Shown in pieces: positions 34,990 through 44,450 of a stretch of 64,000 nucleotides of DNA. The notes under the pieces are model-generated. The model did no database searches. It was not told where the DNA came from and saw only the letters and a program-made list of their open reading frames with translations. The translations under genes and the position numbers were made by a program. Position 1 is the first letter of the stretch; each line of letters starts with the position of its first letter. Origin of the DNA: an uncultured Desulfobacter sp. (GTDB taxonomy: Bacteria; Desulfobacterota; Desulfobacteria; Desulfobacterales; Desulfobacteraceae); assembly GCF_963666145.1 (NCBI RefSeq), contig NZ_OY762614.1, forward strand, positions 2,761,001 through 2,825,000, read 5' to 3'.

Positions 34990-37101
34990 TCAGTCAAGGA
35001 AGTTAATCTTATATTTTTTCCAGATATCAATGGCAATGCCCAAGGGTTTTATCATGGGTACGGTATAGGTGTGCAGTTTTCGGTCCGCCATAAATGTTCT
35101 GCACCGGTCCACATATTCGGAAAATCCCCTGGGAGAGACAATCAAAGGCTTGGTCAATTCCTGTTTAAGCTCCACCAGACGTTCGGGCAGGTATTCGCTT
35201 AACAGGGGAACCTGCAGATAGATGGCCGCCATAATGACATCGGTATTGGGATCCTGGTCCACGATTCTGATGGCTTCCAGGAGCCGTTCATCCCGGCAGT
35301 TTCCTAAAAGATCAACGGGATTGCTTCCCATATTGCTTAATATTTTATTTTTTACTTCCGGCAGATCTGTTTTTAGATCTTTTTCAATCAGCTTTTTCAT
35401 TTTTTCTTTGGTTTCAGGTGAAAACTGCGCCAGGGTCATTCCCTTTAGCGTTACCTGATCCGAAAGAAGAATGCCGGCCCCGCCGCCGACACTCACCACG
35501 GCAATCCGGTCACCGTATGTTTTGGGCTGGCTGGTGAGAATGGACAGGATATTAACGATGATTTTAGGATCTTCGGTGAGTTCTTCAATGAGATAAAAAC
35601 CTGCCTGGTCACAGCAGGCCCTGAAAGCATCATGGGAACCTGCAAGGGATGCCGTATGGGATAAGGCTGCCTGGGCCCCGCCCCCCATGCCGCCTTTTAT
35701 AATAACCACGGGTTTTTTTTCGGCCACCTGTTTACCCACCTGTAGCAATTTCAATCCGTCGGCCACACCTTCTAAATAAACGGCAATGATTTTTATTCTG
35801 GGATCATCGCCCATGTGGGAGAGTATTTCCGGCACCCCGCATACGGCGGCATTTCCGATGGATACCCATTTTCCCAAATTCTGGCGGTCCGCACCGAGCA
35901 TTTCAAGCAGTTCAAGACCGATGCCGCCGCTTTGGGAAATAACGCCCACGCAATTGGACGGGGTTACGGGAACGGATCGTTGTACCGGGATATAGTTGGT
36001 ATTCAGTCCTGAAAAATTATCAATCACCCCCATGCAGTTGGGACCAATGAATGCCACTTTATACGTTTCGCTTAAGGCAATGAGCTTTTCTTTGAGATCG
36101 AATCGCCCTATTTCCGCAAATCCGTCACTGAAAATAATGGCACCTTTGCCGCCAAGTTTGCAGAACTGTTCAAAAATTAAGACAGTCCTTTCCGAGTTTA
36201 CTGCAAATACGCAAAGATCCGGCACCTCGGGCAGATCGTCAATATTTTGATAACAGGTCAGTCCGTGGATGGTTTTCAGTGTCGGGTGAACCGGGTAGAG
36301 CTTTTTGATCTTCATGCAGTTTTTTAGAATAACGCCGCCCTGGGTTCCCGGGCGGGATGCGCCTACAACTGCGACGGATTGGGCATTAAAAATCGCATCT
36401 ACACTTTTGCGCTTCCAGTCACTGATCTGCTGGAAAGAGGGTTGGATAAAATCAGGATCTTTGATCAATCGCGTGTCTACAATGGCATATCCGTTTTCAT
36501 AGACAATCACCGGATTTAGATCCAGCTCGCAGATATCCGGATTTTCCGCCATCAATCTGGAAACCCGAATGGTCAGTTCGATGATTGCTTCCCTGTCATA
36601 CGCCTGGCCCCGGAACCCGTCCAGCACTTTCCCGGCCCGGGTTTTTTTTAGCATACGTTCCACATCCTGCCGGGTGAGTATACCGATTCCCGGGGCGGCA
36701 TCTGAGAACAGTTCCACAAAAATGCCGCCGATCCCCACCATGGTGATGGGACCAAACCCCGGGTCCTGCCGGGCACCCACGAGAAGTTCAAATCCTTTGT
36801 CCACCATTTTCTGGACTAGCAATCCCTCTTTGTTTTCCCTGGAAAAGCCTCCCATGAGCGTTTCGATTGATTTTACTGCGGATGTGACTTCATCCAAATT
36901 TTTCAGATTCAGCCGCACAGCCCCCTGGTCGGATTTATGGATGATTTTTTCACTAACCGCTTTGACGACCACCGGATAACCAATATCATCCGCGGTTTTA
37001 AAGGCCTCTTCAAGACTGTAGATCTGTTTTCCGGAAGGTAAAATGCCGTATTGGGATAAGAGCGCAGCACTTTGGTCGAAATCCAATGGATACTTTTTCA
37101 T
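34990..37101 (-). CDS. ADP-forming acyl-CoA synthetase family protein
   Basis: 703 residues, the same beta-alpha architecture as the protein at 18859-21069. The N-terminal ATP-grasp domain has GYPVVVKAVSEKIIHKSDQG, the Rossmann CoA-binding domain begins SVAVVGASRPGTQGG, and the ligase domain carries the probable phosphohistidine in AALSHTASLAGS. It would conserve or spend ATP on an unidentified acyl-CoA. It is downstream of the radical SAM gene on the same strand with an 88-base gap, so co-transcription with the purF run is possible but not certain. Substrate is unknown. Confidence 0.88.
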   Translation of the reverse strand: MKKYPLDFDQSAALLSQYGILPSGKQIYSLEEAFKTADDIGYPVVVKAVSEKIIHKSDQGAVRLNLKNLDEVTSAVKSIETLMGGFSRENKEGLLVQKMVDKGFELLVGARQDPGFGPITMVGIGGIFVELFSDAAPGIGILTRQDVERMLKKTRAGKVLDGFRGQAYDREAIIELTIRVSRLMAENPDICELDLNPVIVYENGYAIVDTRLIKDPDFIQPSFQQISDWKRKSVDAIFNAQSVAVVGASRPGTQGGVILKNCMKIKKLYPVHPTLKTIHGLTCYQNIDDLPEVPDLCVFAVNSERTVLIFEQFCKLGGKGAIIFSDGFAEIGRFDLKEKLIALSETYKVAFIGPNCMGVIDNFSGLNTNYIPVQRSVPVTPSNCVGVISQSGGIGLELLEMLGADRQNLGKWVSIGNAAVCGVPEILSHMGDDPRIKIIAVYLEGVADGLKLLQVGKQVAEKKPVVIIKGGMGGGAQAALSHTASLAGSHDAFRACCDQAGFYLIEELTEDPKIIVNILSILTSQPKTYGDRIAVVSVGGGAGILLSDQVTLKGMTLAQFSPETKEKMKKLIEKDLKTDLPEVKNKILSNMGSNPVDLLGNCRDERLLEAIRIVDQDPNTDVIMAAIYLQVPLLSEYLPERLVELKQELTKPLIVSPRGFSEYVDRCRTFMADRKLHTYTVPMIKPLGIAIDIWKKYKINFLD

Positions 37102-37189
37102 GATCGTGTATCCCTTTTTATTTTTTTATTGTGGGCTGAAATCAGGGTCACATAACGTGCAGTAGGGGAATAATTTTTTATTTACGCCA

Positions 37190-38185
37190 TCACGGCTGCA
37201 ATTCTTCCTTGAGCATACAACACGCGATTTTGTAACGGGGGAATCCGTTATCATCGTAAGACAGATTTCCCGGCTGTATCAATTTATTCATGACACACCC
37301 TTCGGGAATCTGCAAAGAGAAAAAATTGGTTTCATTGATTTTTGGGCGAGCGGTCAGCACATTGTCTATTATTTCATAGGAATGAAAGGAAAAATCCTCG
37401 CATAAAGGACATTGATATACCCGTCCGTTGGGGAAAATAAAGTAGTTGTTGGCCACATTGGCGGCACATTCAAAGGTCTCGTCATGGGTGAGGAACACCT
37501 TGGGGTAGGTAACGATAATGCCCTGTTTTGCAATCTGTTCAGCGGTTTTGGGAATGGTCTCCTGCCAGATTGCTTTTGATACCTGGTGCCTTGCGTCGGT
37601 GTTGTCCGTTTCGCCCCGCAGTCCCACCACCTGGATAAAAAAACGGGAAATGCCAAGATCCTTTACCAGTTCCGGAAGCTTTGACACCTCATGAATATTT
37701 TTTTCAGAAACCGTATAGATCATGGAGCAGGTGAACCCTTTTTTCACCGCACGGCGGATACCGGACATGACGGCATCAAAGCAGCCCTCTCCTCTGATGG
37801 CATCATTGGTTTCTTTGGTAACGCCGTCCAGAGAAAACGAAAAAAAGTCAATCTGATCCGGCGTTATTTTGTCCAGGATATCGTGAAATAAAAAACCGTT
37901 GGTATCAATGGTGATGGATTTGAATCCCATCTCTCCGGCAAGCCCCACAACCGCAGCAAGATCCGGGTGAAGCGTGGGTTCACCGCCCAACAAAATAAGG
38001 TTGGTATCCTTTGCCTTTGAAGAAAAGATACCAAGCCAGTCTTCGATGGTGGACAAGGAGAGGGTGTTGGTTCCATGCTCTACCCGGTTGATGTAGCAGT
38101 GGGCACAGCGCAGATTACAGCGTGTCAGTATGTGGAAGAACAGATTGGTGCTCTGCCTTGAAAACGCAACGGTTTGTTTTTTCAT
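37190..38185 (-). CDS. Radical SAM protein downstream of purF
   Basis: 332 residues from the ATG at 38185, which lies seven bases after the purF stop; the longer frame overlapping purF is unlikely. The 4Fe-4S cluster motif CxxxCxxC is at C23, C27 and C30 (TRCNLRCAHCYINR). GGEPTLHPD and TIDTNGFLF are the SAM-binding segments. The C-terminal part has extra cysteines (FECAANV, YQCPLCEDF, EGCVMNK, KIACCMLKE) as in SPASM/twitch domains that hold auxiliary clusters. Such enzymes modify peptides or cofactors. No precursor peptide is apparent nearby; function unknown. Confidence 0.88.
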   Translation of the reverse strand: MKKQTVAFSRQSTNLFFHILTRCNLRCAHCYINRVEHGTNTLSLSTIEDWLGIFSSKAKDTNLILLGGEPTLHPDLAAVVGLAGEMGFKSITIDTNGFLFHDILDKITPDQIDFFSFSLDGVTKETNDAIRGEGCFDAVMSGIRRAVKKGFTCSMIYTVSEKNIHEVSKLPELVKDLGISRFFIQVVGLRGETDNTDARHQVSKAIWQETIPKTAEQIAKQGIIVTYPKVFLTHDETFECAANVANNYFIFPNGRVYQCPLCEDFSFHSYEIIDNVLTARPKINETNFFSLQIPEGCVMNKLIQPGNLSYDDNGFPRYKIACCMLKEELQP

Positions 38186-38192
38186 TTTAGCC

Positions 38193-39647
38193 TTAGCCCA
38201 TGCACTGTTTGGTGAAATTGGGGTCAAAGGGCACGGGATAGGTTCCGTCAAAACAGGCTTTGCAGAAATTGGCTTCGGGCTCATTCACGCCCGAGGCTTC
38301 GAGCATGCCTTCAATGGACAGATAATGCAAAGAGTCCAGTCCGAGGTATTCGGTTAGTTCATCAATGGGTTTCTGGGCCGCAATCAATTCCCCCTTGGAT
38401 GAGAAGTCAATGCCGTAGTAGCAGGGGAACTTATGGGGCGGACAGGATACGCGCATGTGTATTTTTCCGGCACCTAAATCCTTTAAAGCTTTTACACGGG
38501 TTTTGGCCGTGGTGCCCCGGATAATGGAATCTTCAATGATGATAATATCTTTGCCTTTGATCAGTTGGCGTACCGGATTCAGTTTCACGCGCACGGCAAA
38601 ATCGCGCATGGACTGGGTGGGCTGGATAAAACTTCTGCCCACATAGTGGTTGCGTATCATGCCCATTTCAAAGGGGATACCCGATTCTGCAGCATAGCCG
38701 ATGGCCGCATAGTTGCCGGAATCGGGAAACGGCATGACCATATCCGCATCCACAGGGGCTTCCTGGGCCAGACGCCTGCCGTGCGCCTTTCTCATTTCAT
38801 AAACGTTTTTGCCGTCAATGGTGGAGTCGGGACGGGCAAAATAGATATATTCAAATATGCACAGAGATTTTTTGATGGCGGCTTTAGGATGTTTGATGCT
38901 TCTGATTCCGTCTTCATTGATAATGACGATTTCACCGGGGTCCAGTTCCCGGATAAATTCGGCCTGGATGAGGTCAAAGGCGCAGGTTTCAGATGCCAGT
39001 ACATAGTGTCCGTTCAGTTTTCCAAGGGCCAGGGGACGGAATCCATTGGGGTCTTTCATGCCGATGATTTCACCCTTGCAGGTGAGCAGAATCATGGAGT
39101 AGGCCCCTTCAAGCTTTGAGGCGGCTTTTAATATGGCAGACTCATAATCGCCCTTTGTCAGGTTTTTGATGAACAGATGCAAAAACACTTCCGAATCCAT
39201 GGTGGTCTGGAATATGGAGCCCTGTTCTTCAAGTTCTTCTCTGATAATGTGGGCGTTGACCAGATTACCGTTGTGGGCCAGGGCATAGGAGCGGTGCCGG
39301 TGGTTGACCACAAAAGGCTGGGCATTGGCCAGAACGGAATCACCTGTGGTGGAGTACCGGACATGGCCGATGGCAGACCCGCCTTCAATGCGTTCCAGGT
39401 CTTCCATGTTGAAAATTTCGGGCACAAGTCCCATGCCTTTATGGGAGAAAATTTTGTCGTTGATCCCCCGGTTCACGGAAATGCCCGCGCTTTCCTGACC
39501 CCTGTGCTGGAGTGCATAAAGACCGAAATAGGTAATTTTAGCCGCTTCCGGATGTTTATAAAGTCCAAAAACCCCACATTCATCTTTGGGGCGTTCACTT
39601 GGTGTGAAAACGGAGCAGGTTTTACAATTTGGATGGATGGTATTCAT
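38193..39647 (-). CDS. purF: Amidophosphoribosyltransferase
   Basis: First committed step of purine synthesis: PRPP + glutamine to phosphoribosylamine. 484 residues. A 23-residue propeptide precedes the catalytic cysteine C24 in ECGVFGLY, implying autocatalytic maturation. The PRPP loop is IIIIEDSIIRGTTAKTRV. Cysteines in CPPHKFPCYYGID and FCKACFDGTYPVP are those that bind the 4Fe-4S cluster in the Bacillus-type enzyme, which suits an anaerobe. It follows carB by 17 bases and precedes a radical SAM gene by seven; carA-carB-purF form one operon. Confidence 0.97.
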   Translation of the reverse strand: MNTIHPNCKTCSVFTPSERPKDECGVFGLYKHPEAAKITYFGLYALQHRGQESAGISVNRGINDKIFSHKGMGLVPEIFNMEDLERIEGGSAIGHVRYSTTGDSVLANAQPFVVNHRHRSYALAHNGNLVNAHIIREELEEQGSIFQTTMDSEVFLHLFIKNLTKGDYESAILKAASKLEGAYSMILLTCKGEIIGMKDPNGFRPLALGKLNGHYVLASETCAFDLIQAEFIRELDPGEIVIINEDGIRSIKHPKAAIKKSLCIFEYIYFARPDSTIDGKNVYEMRKAHGRRLAQEAPVDADMVMPFPDSGNYAAIGYAAESGIPFEMGMIRNHYVGRSFIQPTQSMRDFAVRVKLNPVRQLIKGKDIIIIEDSIIRGTTAKTRVKALKDLGAGKIHMRVSCPPHKFPCYYGIDFSSKGELIAAQKPIDELTEYLGLDSLHYLSIEGMLEASGVNEPEANFCKACFDGTYPVPFDPNFTKQCMG

Positions 39648-39664
39648 TTATGGTTATCCAATAA

Positions 39665-42600
39665 TTAATTTTCCTGGTGATAATGCTGGAGAGGCTTTAC
39701 CGTCAGATTCTCTTTTTTCATGGCCTGGATAGCCAGGCTGATGGCCCTTGCGCCGTCCGTGGTGGTGGCATAGGGTATTTTATATTTAATAGCGGCCCGG
39801 CGGATTTCATACCCGTCTCTTTGAGTCTGGCTGGACGCGCCTGTATTTAAGATAAGCTGTATTTCACCGTTTTTCACGGCATCCACCACGTGGGGCCGGC
39901 CCGCAGATACTTTTTTCACCATTGTGGATGGAATTTTATTTTCCTCCAGGAATGTGACGGTTCCCCGGGTGGCCATGATGGTGAATCCCATATCATGGAA
40001 AAGTTTTGCCACAGGCAGTGCCGCTTTTTTGTCCTTGTCCTGGACAGAGATAAACACGGTACCTTCCTTGGGCAGTTTCTGGCCGGCCGCAAACTGTGCT
40101 TTGGCCACAGCTGCACCAAGATCCTTATCAATACCCATGACCTCGCCTGTGGATTTCATCTCCGGCCCAAGCACAGGGTCCACATTTTCAAAGCGGTCAA
40201 AGGGCATCACGGCTTCTTTCACACAATAATAAGGCGGGATGACTTCATTTGTGACGCCAAGTTCCTTTAGGGTTTTGCCGAGCATGACCTTGGTGGCAAG
40301 TTTTGCCAGGGGCACACCGATGGCCTTGGAGACAAAGGGAATGGTTCTGGAGGCCCTGGGATTAACCTCAATGATGTACACCGTATCATTCATAATTCCG
40401 AACTGGATGTTCATCAGACCTTTGACATTCAGTTCTTTGGCAATGGCTTTGGCCGCATCGGCCATCTCTTTGATGTGGTTTTCCTCAATGGAATACGGCG
40501 GCAGTACACAGGCCGAATCGCCCGAATGAATGCCGGCCTCTTCAATGTGTTCCATCATTCCGCCGATGACGGTATCGTCACCGTCGGAGATGGCGTCCAC
40601 ATCCAGTTCAAAGGCTTCTTCAAGGAACTTGTCAATGAGTACGGGCTTGTCCGGTGAGGCCTGGACCGCAAGGTCGAAATATTCTTCCAGATCTTTTTCA
40701 TCATAGACGATTTTCATGGCCCGGCCGCCTAATACAAATGAGGGGCGTACCATGACCGGGTATCCGATATCCCGTGCAACGGTGACCGCTTCTTTATAGG
40801 AATATGCAATGCCGTTATCGGGCTGGCGCAGTCCCAGTTTTTTAAGCATGGCCGCAAACAGATCCCGGTCCTCGGCCCGGTCAATGCTTTCCGGGCTTGT
40901 GCCGATAATGGGAACGCCTGCTTTTTGAAGGTCTGTGGCAAGGTTCAAAGGCGTCTGGCCGCCAAATTGAACAATCACGCCAAAGGGTTTTTCCTTTTCC
41001 ACGATGTGAAGCACATCTTCCCGGGTCAACGGTTCAAAATAGAGTTTGTCCGAGGTGTCATAGTCCGTGGAGACCGTTTCCGGGTTGGAGTTGACCATGA
41101 TGGATTCCACCCCTTCTTCCCGTAACGCAAAGGAGGCATGAACACAGCAGTAGTCAAATTCGATACCCTGTCCGATGCGGTTGGGGCCGCCACCCAGGAT
41201 GATCACCTTTTTCTTATCCGCCACCCGGGCCTCGCATTCGCTTTCATAGGTGGAGTAATAGTAAGGGGTAACCGCCCTGAATTCTGCCGCACAGGTATCA
41301 ACCAGTTTATATACCGGAACAATCCCTAAATCTTTTCGTTTCTGCTCGATCTGCTTGTCTGTCAGTCCACCGGAGAGATACGCCAGCTGCTTGTCGGAAA
41401 ACCCGTATTTTTTTGCCTTTTCAAACAGATCTTTAGGCAGGTTCATGCCGGCCAGTTTCAGCTGCTTTTCAAGGTCCACAATCTGTTTCATCTGGTGGAG
41501 AAACCAGGGATCAATGGCGGTTAGCTCATGGATCATGGTGATGGGCATGCCGTGTTCAATGGCGTATTTGATGTAAAAGATGCGCTGGGAATTGGGTGTG
41601 GATAATTTGTATTCCAGATCCGTACCCGCAACAGATCCGGGCGCCGGATCTTTTCCGTCGCCACCGAAACCTGCCCGGCCGATTTCAAGAGACCGCAGAC
41701 CTTTTTGTAGGGCTTCCTTAAATGTTCTGCCGATGGACATGGTTTCACCCACGGATTTCATAGCCGTGGTGAGGATATCGTCGGTTTCGGGGAATTTTTC
41801 AAAGGTCCAGCGCGGAATTTTCACCACACAATAGTCAATGGATGGCTCAAAGCAGGCCATGGTTTCACCGGTGATATCATTGGGAATTTCATCCAGGGTG
41901 TAGCCTACGGCAAGCTTGGCTGCAATTTTGGCAATGGGAAAACCCGTGGCTTTGGAGGCCAGCGCGGAAGACCTGGATACCCTTGGGTTCATTTCAACCA
42001 CGATAATTTCCCCGTTTTCCGGGTTCACGGCAAATTGAACATTGGAACCGCCTGTGTCCACACCGATTTCCCTGATGATGGCAATGGAGGCATCGCGCAG
42101 GGCCTGGTATTCTTTGTCCGACAGGGTCTGGGCCGGGGCCACGGTAATGGAATCACCTGTATGAACCCCCATGGCGTCAATGTTTTCAATGGAACAGATG
42201 ATTACCACATTGTCCGCATGATCCCGCATGACCTCAAGCTCATATTCCTTCCACCCCAGAACAGACTCCTCAAGCATCACCTGGGTGATCAGAGAAGCGT
42301 CAAGGCCGGCCTTGGCAAGGTTTGCAAGCTCTTCCATGTTGTAGGCCACACCACCGCCGGTTCCGCCTAAAGTAAAGCTTGGCCGGACAATAATGGGAAA
42401 TCCGATGCGCTGGGCTGTCTCTTCAACTTCCTGCATATTAGTGGCAAACCCGGATCTGGGAATTCTTAAGCCTATCTTGTTCATGGCATCCCGGAACAGT
42501 TCCCGGTCTTCGGCCTTGTTGATGGCCTCAATGGATGCACCGATCAGTTCGATATTATAGCGTTCAAATATCCCTGTTTTGGCGGCATCTATGGTGGTGT

Positions 42601-42889
42601 TCAACGCTGTCTGGCCACCAAGGGTGGGCAGAACGGCATCAGGCCGCTCAATTTCAATCACCTTGCACAGGGTTTCAGCACTTACCGGTTCAATATAGAC
42701 CCGATCGGCTGTTTCAGGGTCGGTCATGATGGTGGCCGGATTTGAGTTGATCAGGACAACTTCAAACCCTTCTTCCTTCAAGGCCTTGCAGGCCTGGGTG
42801 CCGGAATAGTCAAACTCGCATGCCTGGCTGATGATGATCGGGCCGGCACCAATGATCAGAATTTTATGGATGTCGTTACGCTTTGGCAT
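39665..42889 (-). CDS. carB: Carbamoyl-phosphate synthase large chain
   Basis: Makes carbamoyl phosphate for pyrimidine and arginine synthesis from bicarbonate, ammonia delivered by CarA, and two ATP. 1074 residues, two homologous halves each with an ATP-grasp domain (VRPSFTLGGTGGGVAYN in the first, VRPSFVLGGRAMKIVYD in the second), and a C-terminal MGS-like allosteric domain (about 940-1074). The signature VVEMNPRVSRSSALASKATG occurs in the first half and IIEVNPRASRTIPFVSKAIG in the second. It overlaps carA by 14 bases, so translation is coupled. Confidence 0.97.
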   Translation of the reverse strand: MPKRNDIHKILIIGAGPIIISQACEFDYSGTQACKALKEEGFEVVLINSNPATIMTDPETADRVYIEPVSAETLCKVIEIERPDAVLPTLGGQTALNTTIDAAKTGIFERYNIELIGASIEAINKAEDRELFRDAMNKIGLRIPRSGFATNMQEVEETAQRIGFPIIVRPSFTLGGTGGGVAYNMEELANLAKAGLDASLITQVMLEESVLGWKEYELEVMRDHADNVVIICSIENIDAMGVHTGDSITVAPAQTLSDKEYQALRDASIAIIREIGVDTGGSNVQFAVNPENGEIIVVEMNPRVSRSSALASKATGFPIAKIAAKLAVGYTLDEIPNDITGETMACFEPSIDYCVVKIPRWTFEKFPETDDILTTAMKSVGETMSIGRTFKEALQKGLRSLEIGRAGFGGDGKDPAPGSVAGTDLEYKLSTPNSQRIFYIKYAIEHGMPITMIHELTAIDPWFLHQMKQIVDLEKQLKLAGMNLPKDLFEKAKKYGFSDKQLAYLSGGLTDKQIEQKRKDLGIVPVYKLVDTCAAEFRAVTPYYYSTYESECEARVADKKKVIILGGGPNRIGQGIEFDYCCVHASFALREEGVESIMVNSNPETVSTDYDTSDKLYFEPLTREDVLHIVEKEKPFGVIVQFGGQTPLNLATDLQKAGVPIIGTSPESIDRAEDRDLFAAMLKKLGLRQPDNGIAYSYKEAVTVARDIGYPVMVRPSFVLGGRAMKIVYDEKDLEEYFDLAVQASPDKPVLIDKFLEEAFELDVDAISDGDDTVIGGMMEHIEEAGIHSGDSACVLPPYSIEENHIKEMADAAKAIAKELNVKGLMNIQFGIMNDTVYIIEVNPRASRTIPFVSKAIGVPLAKLATKVMLGKTLKELGVTNEVIPPYYCVKEAVMPFDRFENVDPVLGPEMKSTGEVMGIDKDLGAAVAKAQFAAGQKLPKEGTVFISVQDKDKKAALPVAKLFHDMGFTIMATRGTVTFLEENKIPSTMVKKVSAGRPHVVDAVKNGEIQLILNTGASSQTQRDGYEIRRAAIKYKIPYATTTDGARAISLAIQAMKKENLTVKPLQHYHQEN

Positions 42890-44018
42890 TTTCCATCACT
42901 TTTGCAAACTGGTTAAAAAGATAGGCCGCATCATGGGGACCTGGAGAGGCTTCGGGGTGGTACTGGACGGCAAACGCCCGGATGGTATCGTTCTTAAGCC
43001 CTTCCAGGGAGTCTTCGTTCAGGTTGATGTGGGTCAGGTGGCATTTGTTTTTATCAAGGGTGTTCAGATCCACGGCAAACCCATGGTTCTGGGAGGTGAT
43101 CTCTACTTTGCCGGTGTCCATATTCTTCACCGGCTGATTGCCGCCCCTGTGGCCGAATTTGATTTTCATGGTTTTACCGCCCATGGCAAGGCCCAAAAGC
43201 TGCATCCCCAGACAAATCCCGAAAACAGGATAATCCTCAAGAAGTTCGTGTATGGTGTCCACGATGTAGGTCAAGGGCTCCGGGTCTCCAGGGCCGTTGG
43301 AAAGAAAAAGACCGTCCGGGTTCAGGTTTTTTATGGTCTGGGCATCGGTTTTAGCCGGAACCACCAGCACTTCACACCCGGCATCTTCAAGGCAGCGGAC
43401 AATATTATATTTTATGCCGAAATCCAGGGCCACCACAGAATGTTTTTTACCTTTGTATCGCCATATGGAAGGGTCTTTAAGGCTATTGATATCAATATAA
43501 TCCGGATTGTTGTCTTTCCAGAAATAGGGCTTTTTAGTTGTAACGTATTCCACCAGGTTTGATCCTTCCATGGATGGAATCTGCCTGGCCCGCGCCACAA
43601 GGGATTCAGGATCCAGGTCCGTGGTGGAGATCATGGCCCTCATGGCACCGGATTTTCGGATATGCCGGGTCAGGGCCCGGGTGTCAAGGTCCTCAATGCC
43701 AAGGACATGGGATTTCATCAGATAGTCGGCAAGGGTTCCCTTTGATCTGAAATTGCTTGGAAACTCCTGGTATTCTTTGACAATGAAGGCTGCCACCTGA
43801 ATACGGTCTGATTCAACATCTTCCGGACACACGCCGTAGTTGCCTATGAGCGGATAGGTCATGGTGACCATCTGCCCGTAATAGGACGGGTCGGTCAGAA
43901 TTTCCTGGTAACCGGTCATGCTGGTGTTGAACACCACCTCTCCCTGGGCTTCGCCCGGCCCTGTAAAACTTCTACAGGAAAATGTTCTTCCATCTTCCAG
44001 GGCTAACAATGCTTTCAT
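42876..44018 (-). CDS. carA: Carbamoyl-phosphate synthase small chain (glutamine amidotransferase)
   Basis: Hydrolyses glutamine and channels ammonia to CarB. 380 residues. The N-terminal small-chain domain carries EVVFNTSMTGYQEILTDPSY. The C-terminal class I amidotransferase has the nucleophile C269 in FGICLGMQLLGLA, with H354 and E356 in QYHPEASPGP completing the triad. It is the first gene of the carA-carB-purF operon. A 432-base gap separates it from the divergent gapN, and no leader-peptide or riboswitch could be identified in it. Confidence 0.97.
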   Translation of the reverse strand: MKALLALEDGRTFSCRSFTGPGEAQGEVVFNTSMTGYQEILTDPSYYGQMVTMTYPLIGNYGVCPEDVESDRIQVAAFIVKEYQEFPSNFRSKGTLADYLMKSHVLGIEDLDTRALTRHIRKSGAMRAMISTTDLDPESLVARARQIPSMEGSNLVEYVTTKKPYFWKDNNPDYIDINSLKDPSIWRYKGKKHSVVALDFGIKYNIVRCLEDAGCEVLVVPAKTDAQTIKNLNPDGLFLSNGPGDPEPLTYIVDTIHELLEDYPVFGICLGMQLLGLAMGGKTMKIKFGHRGGNQPVKNMDTGKVEITSQNHGFAVDLNTLDKNKCHLTHINLNEDSLEGLKNDTIRAFAVQYHPEASPGPHDAAYLFNQFAKVMENAKA

Positions 44019-44450
44019 ATGGATTAATACCTGTCCCTTAAAATTTTTTATGGTAAAAAGCGTTCTGCAATCTAAATGGAACCTGTTTAAATATCATGAA
44101 AAAGGCTTAATTTTCAAGTCCCGGGGCTTATACAAAACAAATATAGCCTGTTTTAGTGGCTCTAACACCGATTATTTAGACCTTTTTTTACCTTTCTACC
44201 GGCCATTTTAGATTGGAGATGGAATTAATTTCTGAATTATATGTTGTCAGTTGGGCCATGTCCCGTTTATTATTATTTAATAACAGCCCCAGGCGAACCC
44301 ATATTCATCCCACAACGAAAGTTGAAAGATCTGTTGGGTTACACAGACTTTCACATAAAAGTTTTCAAGTTTATCAGAATAATGCTCAGAGATGTGCAGC
44401 TGAAAACCACTATTGTTTATTTGAACAATATAACAAATAAGTGAGGCATT
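44019..44450. other. Divergent intergenic region between carA and gapN
   Basis: 432 bases that should contain both promoters. Small ORFs on the plus strand (around 44213-44444) lack ribosome sites and family features. I see no palindrome, repeat or RNA structure worth a separate entry. Confidence 0.5.

Noticed and set aside
42831..43562. 243-residue open frame antisense to carA
   Set aside because: Shadow of carA; no ribosome site or recognisable motif.
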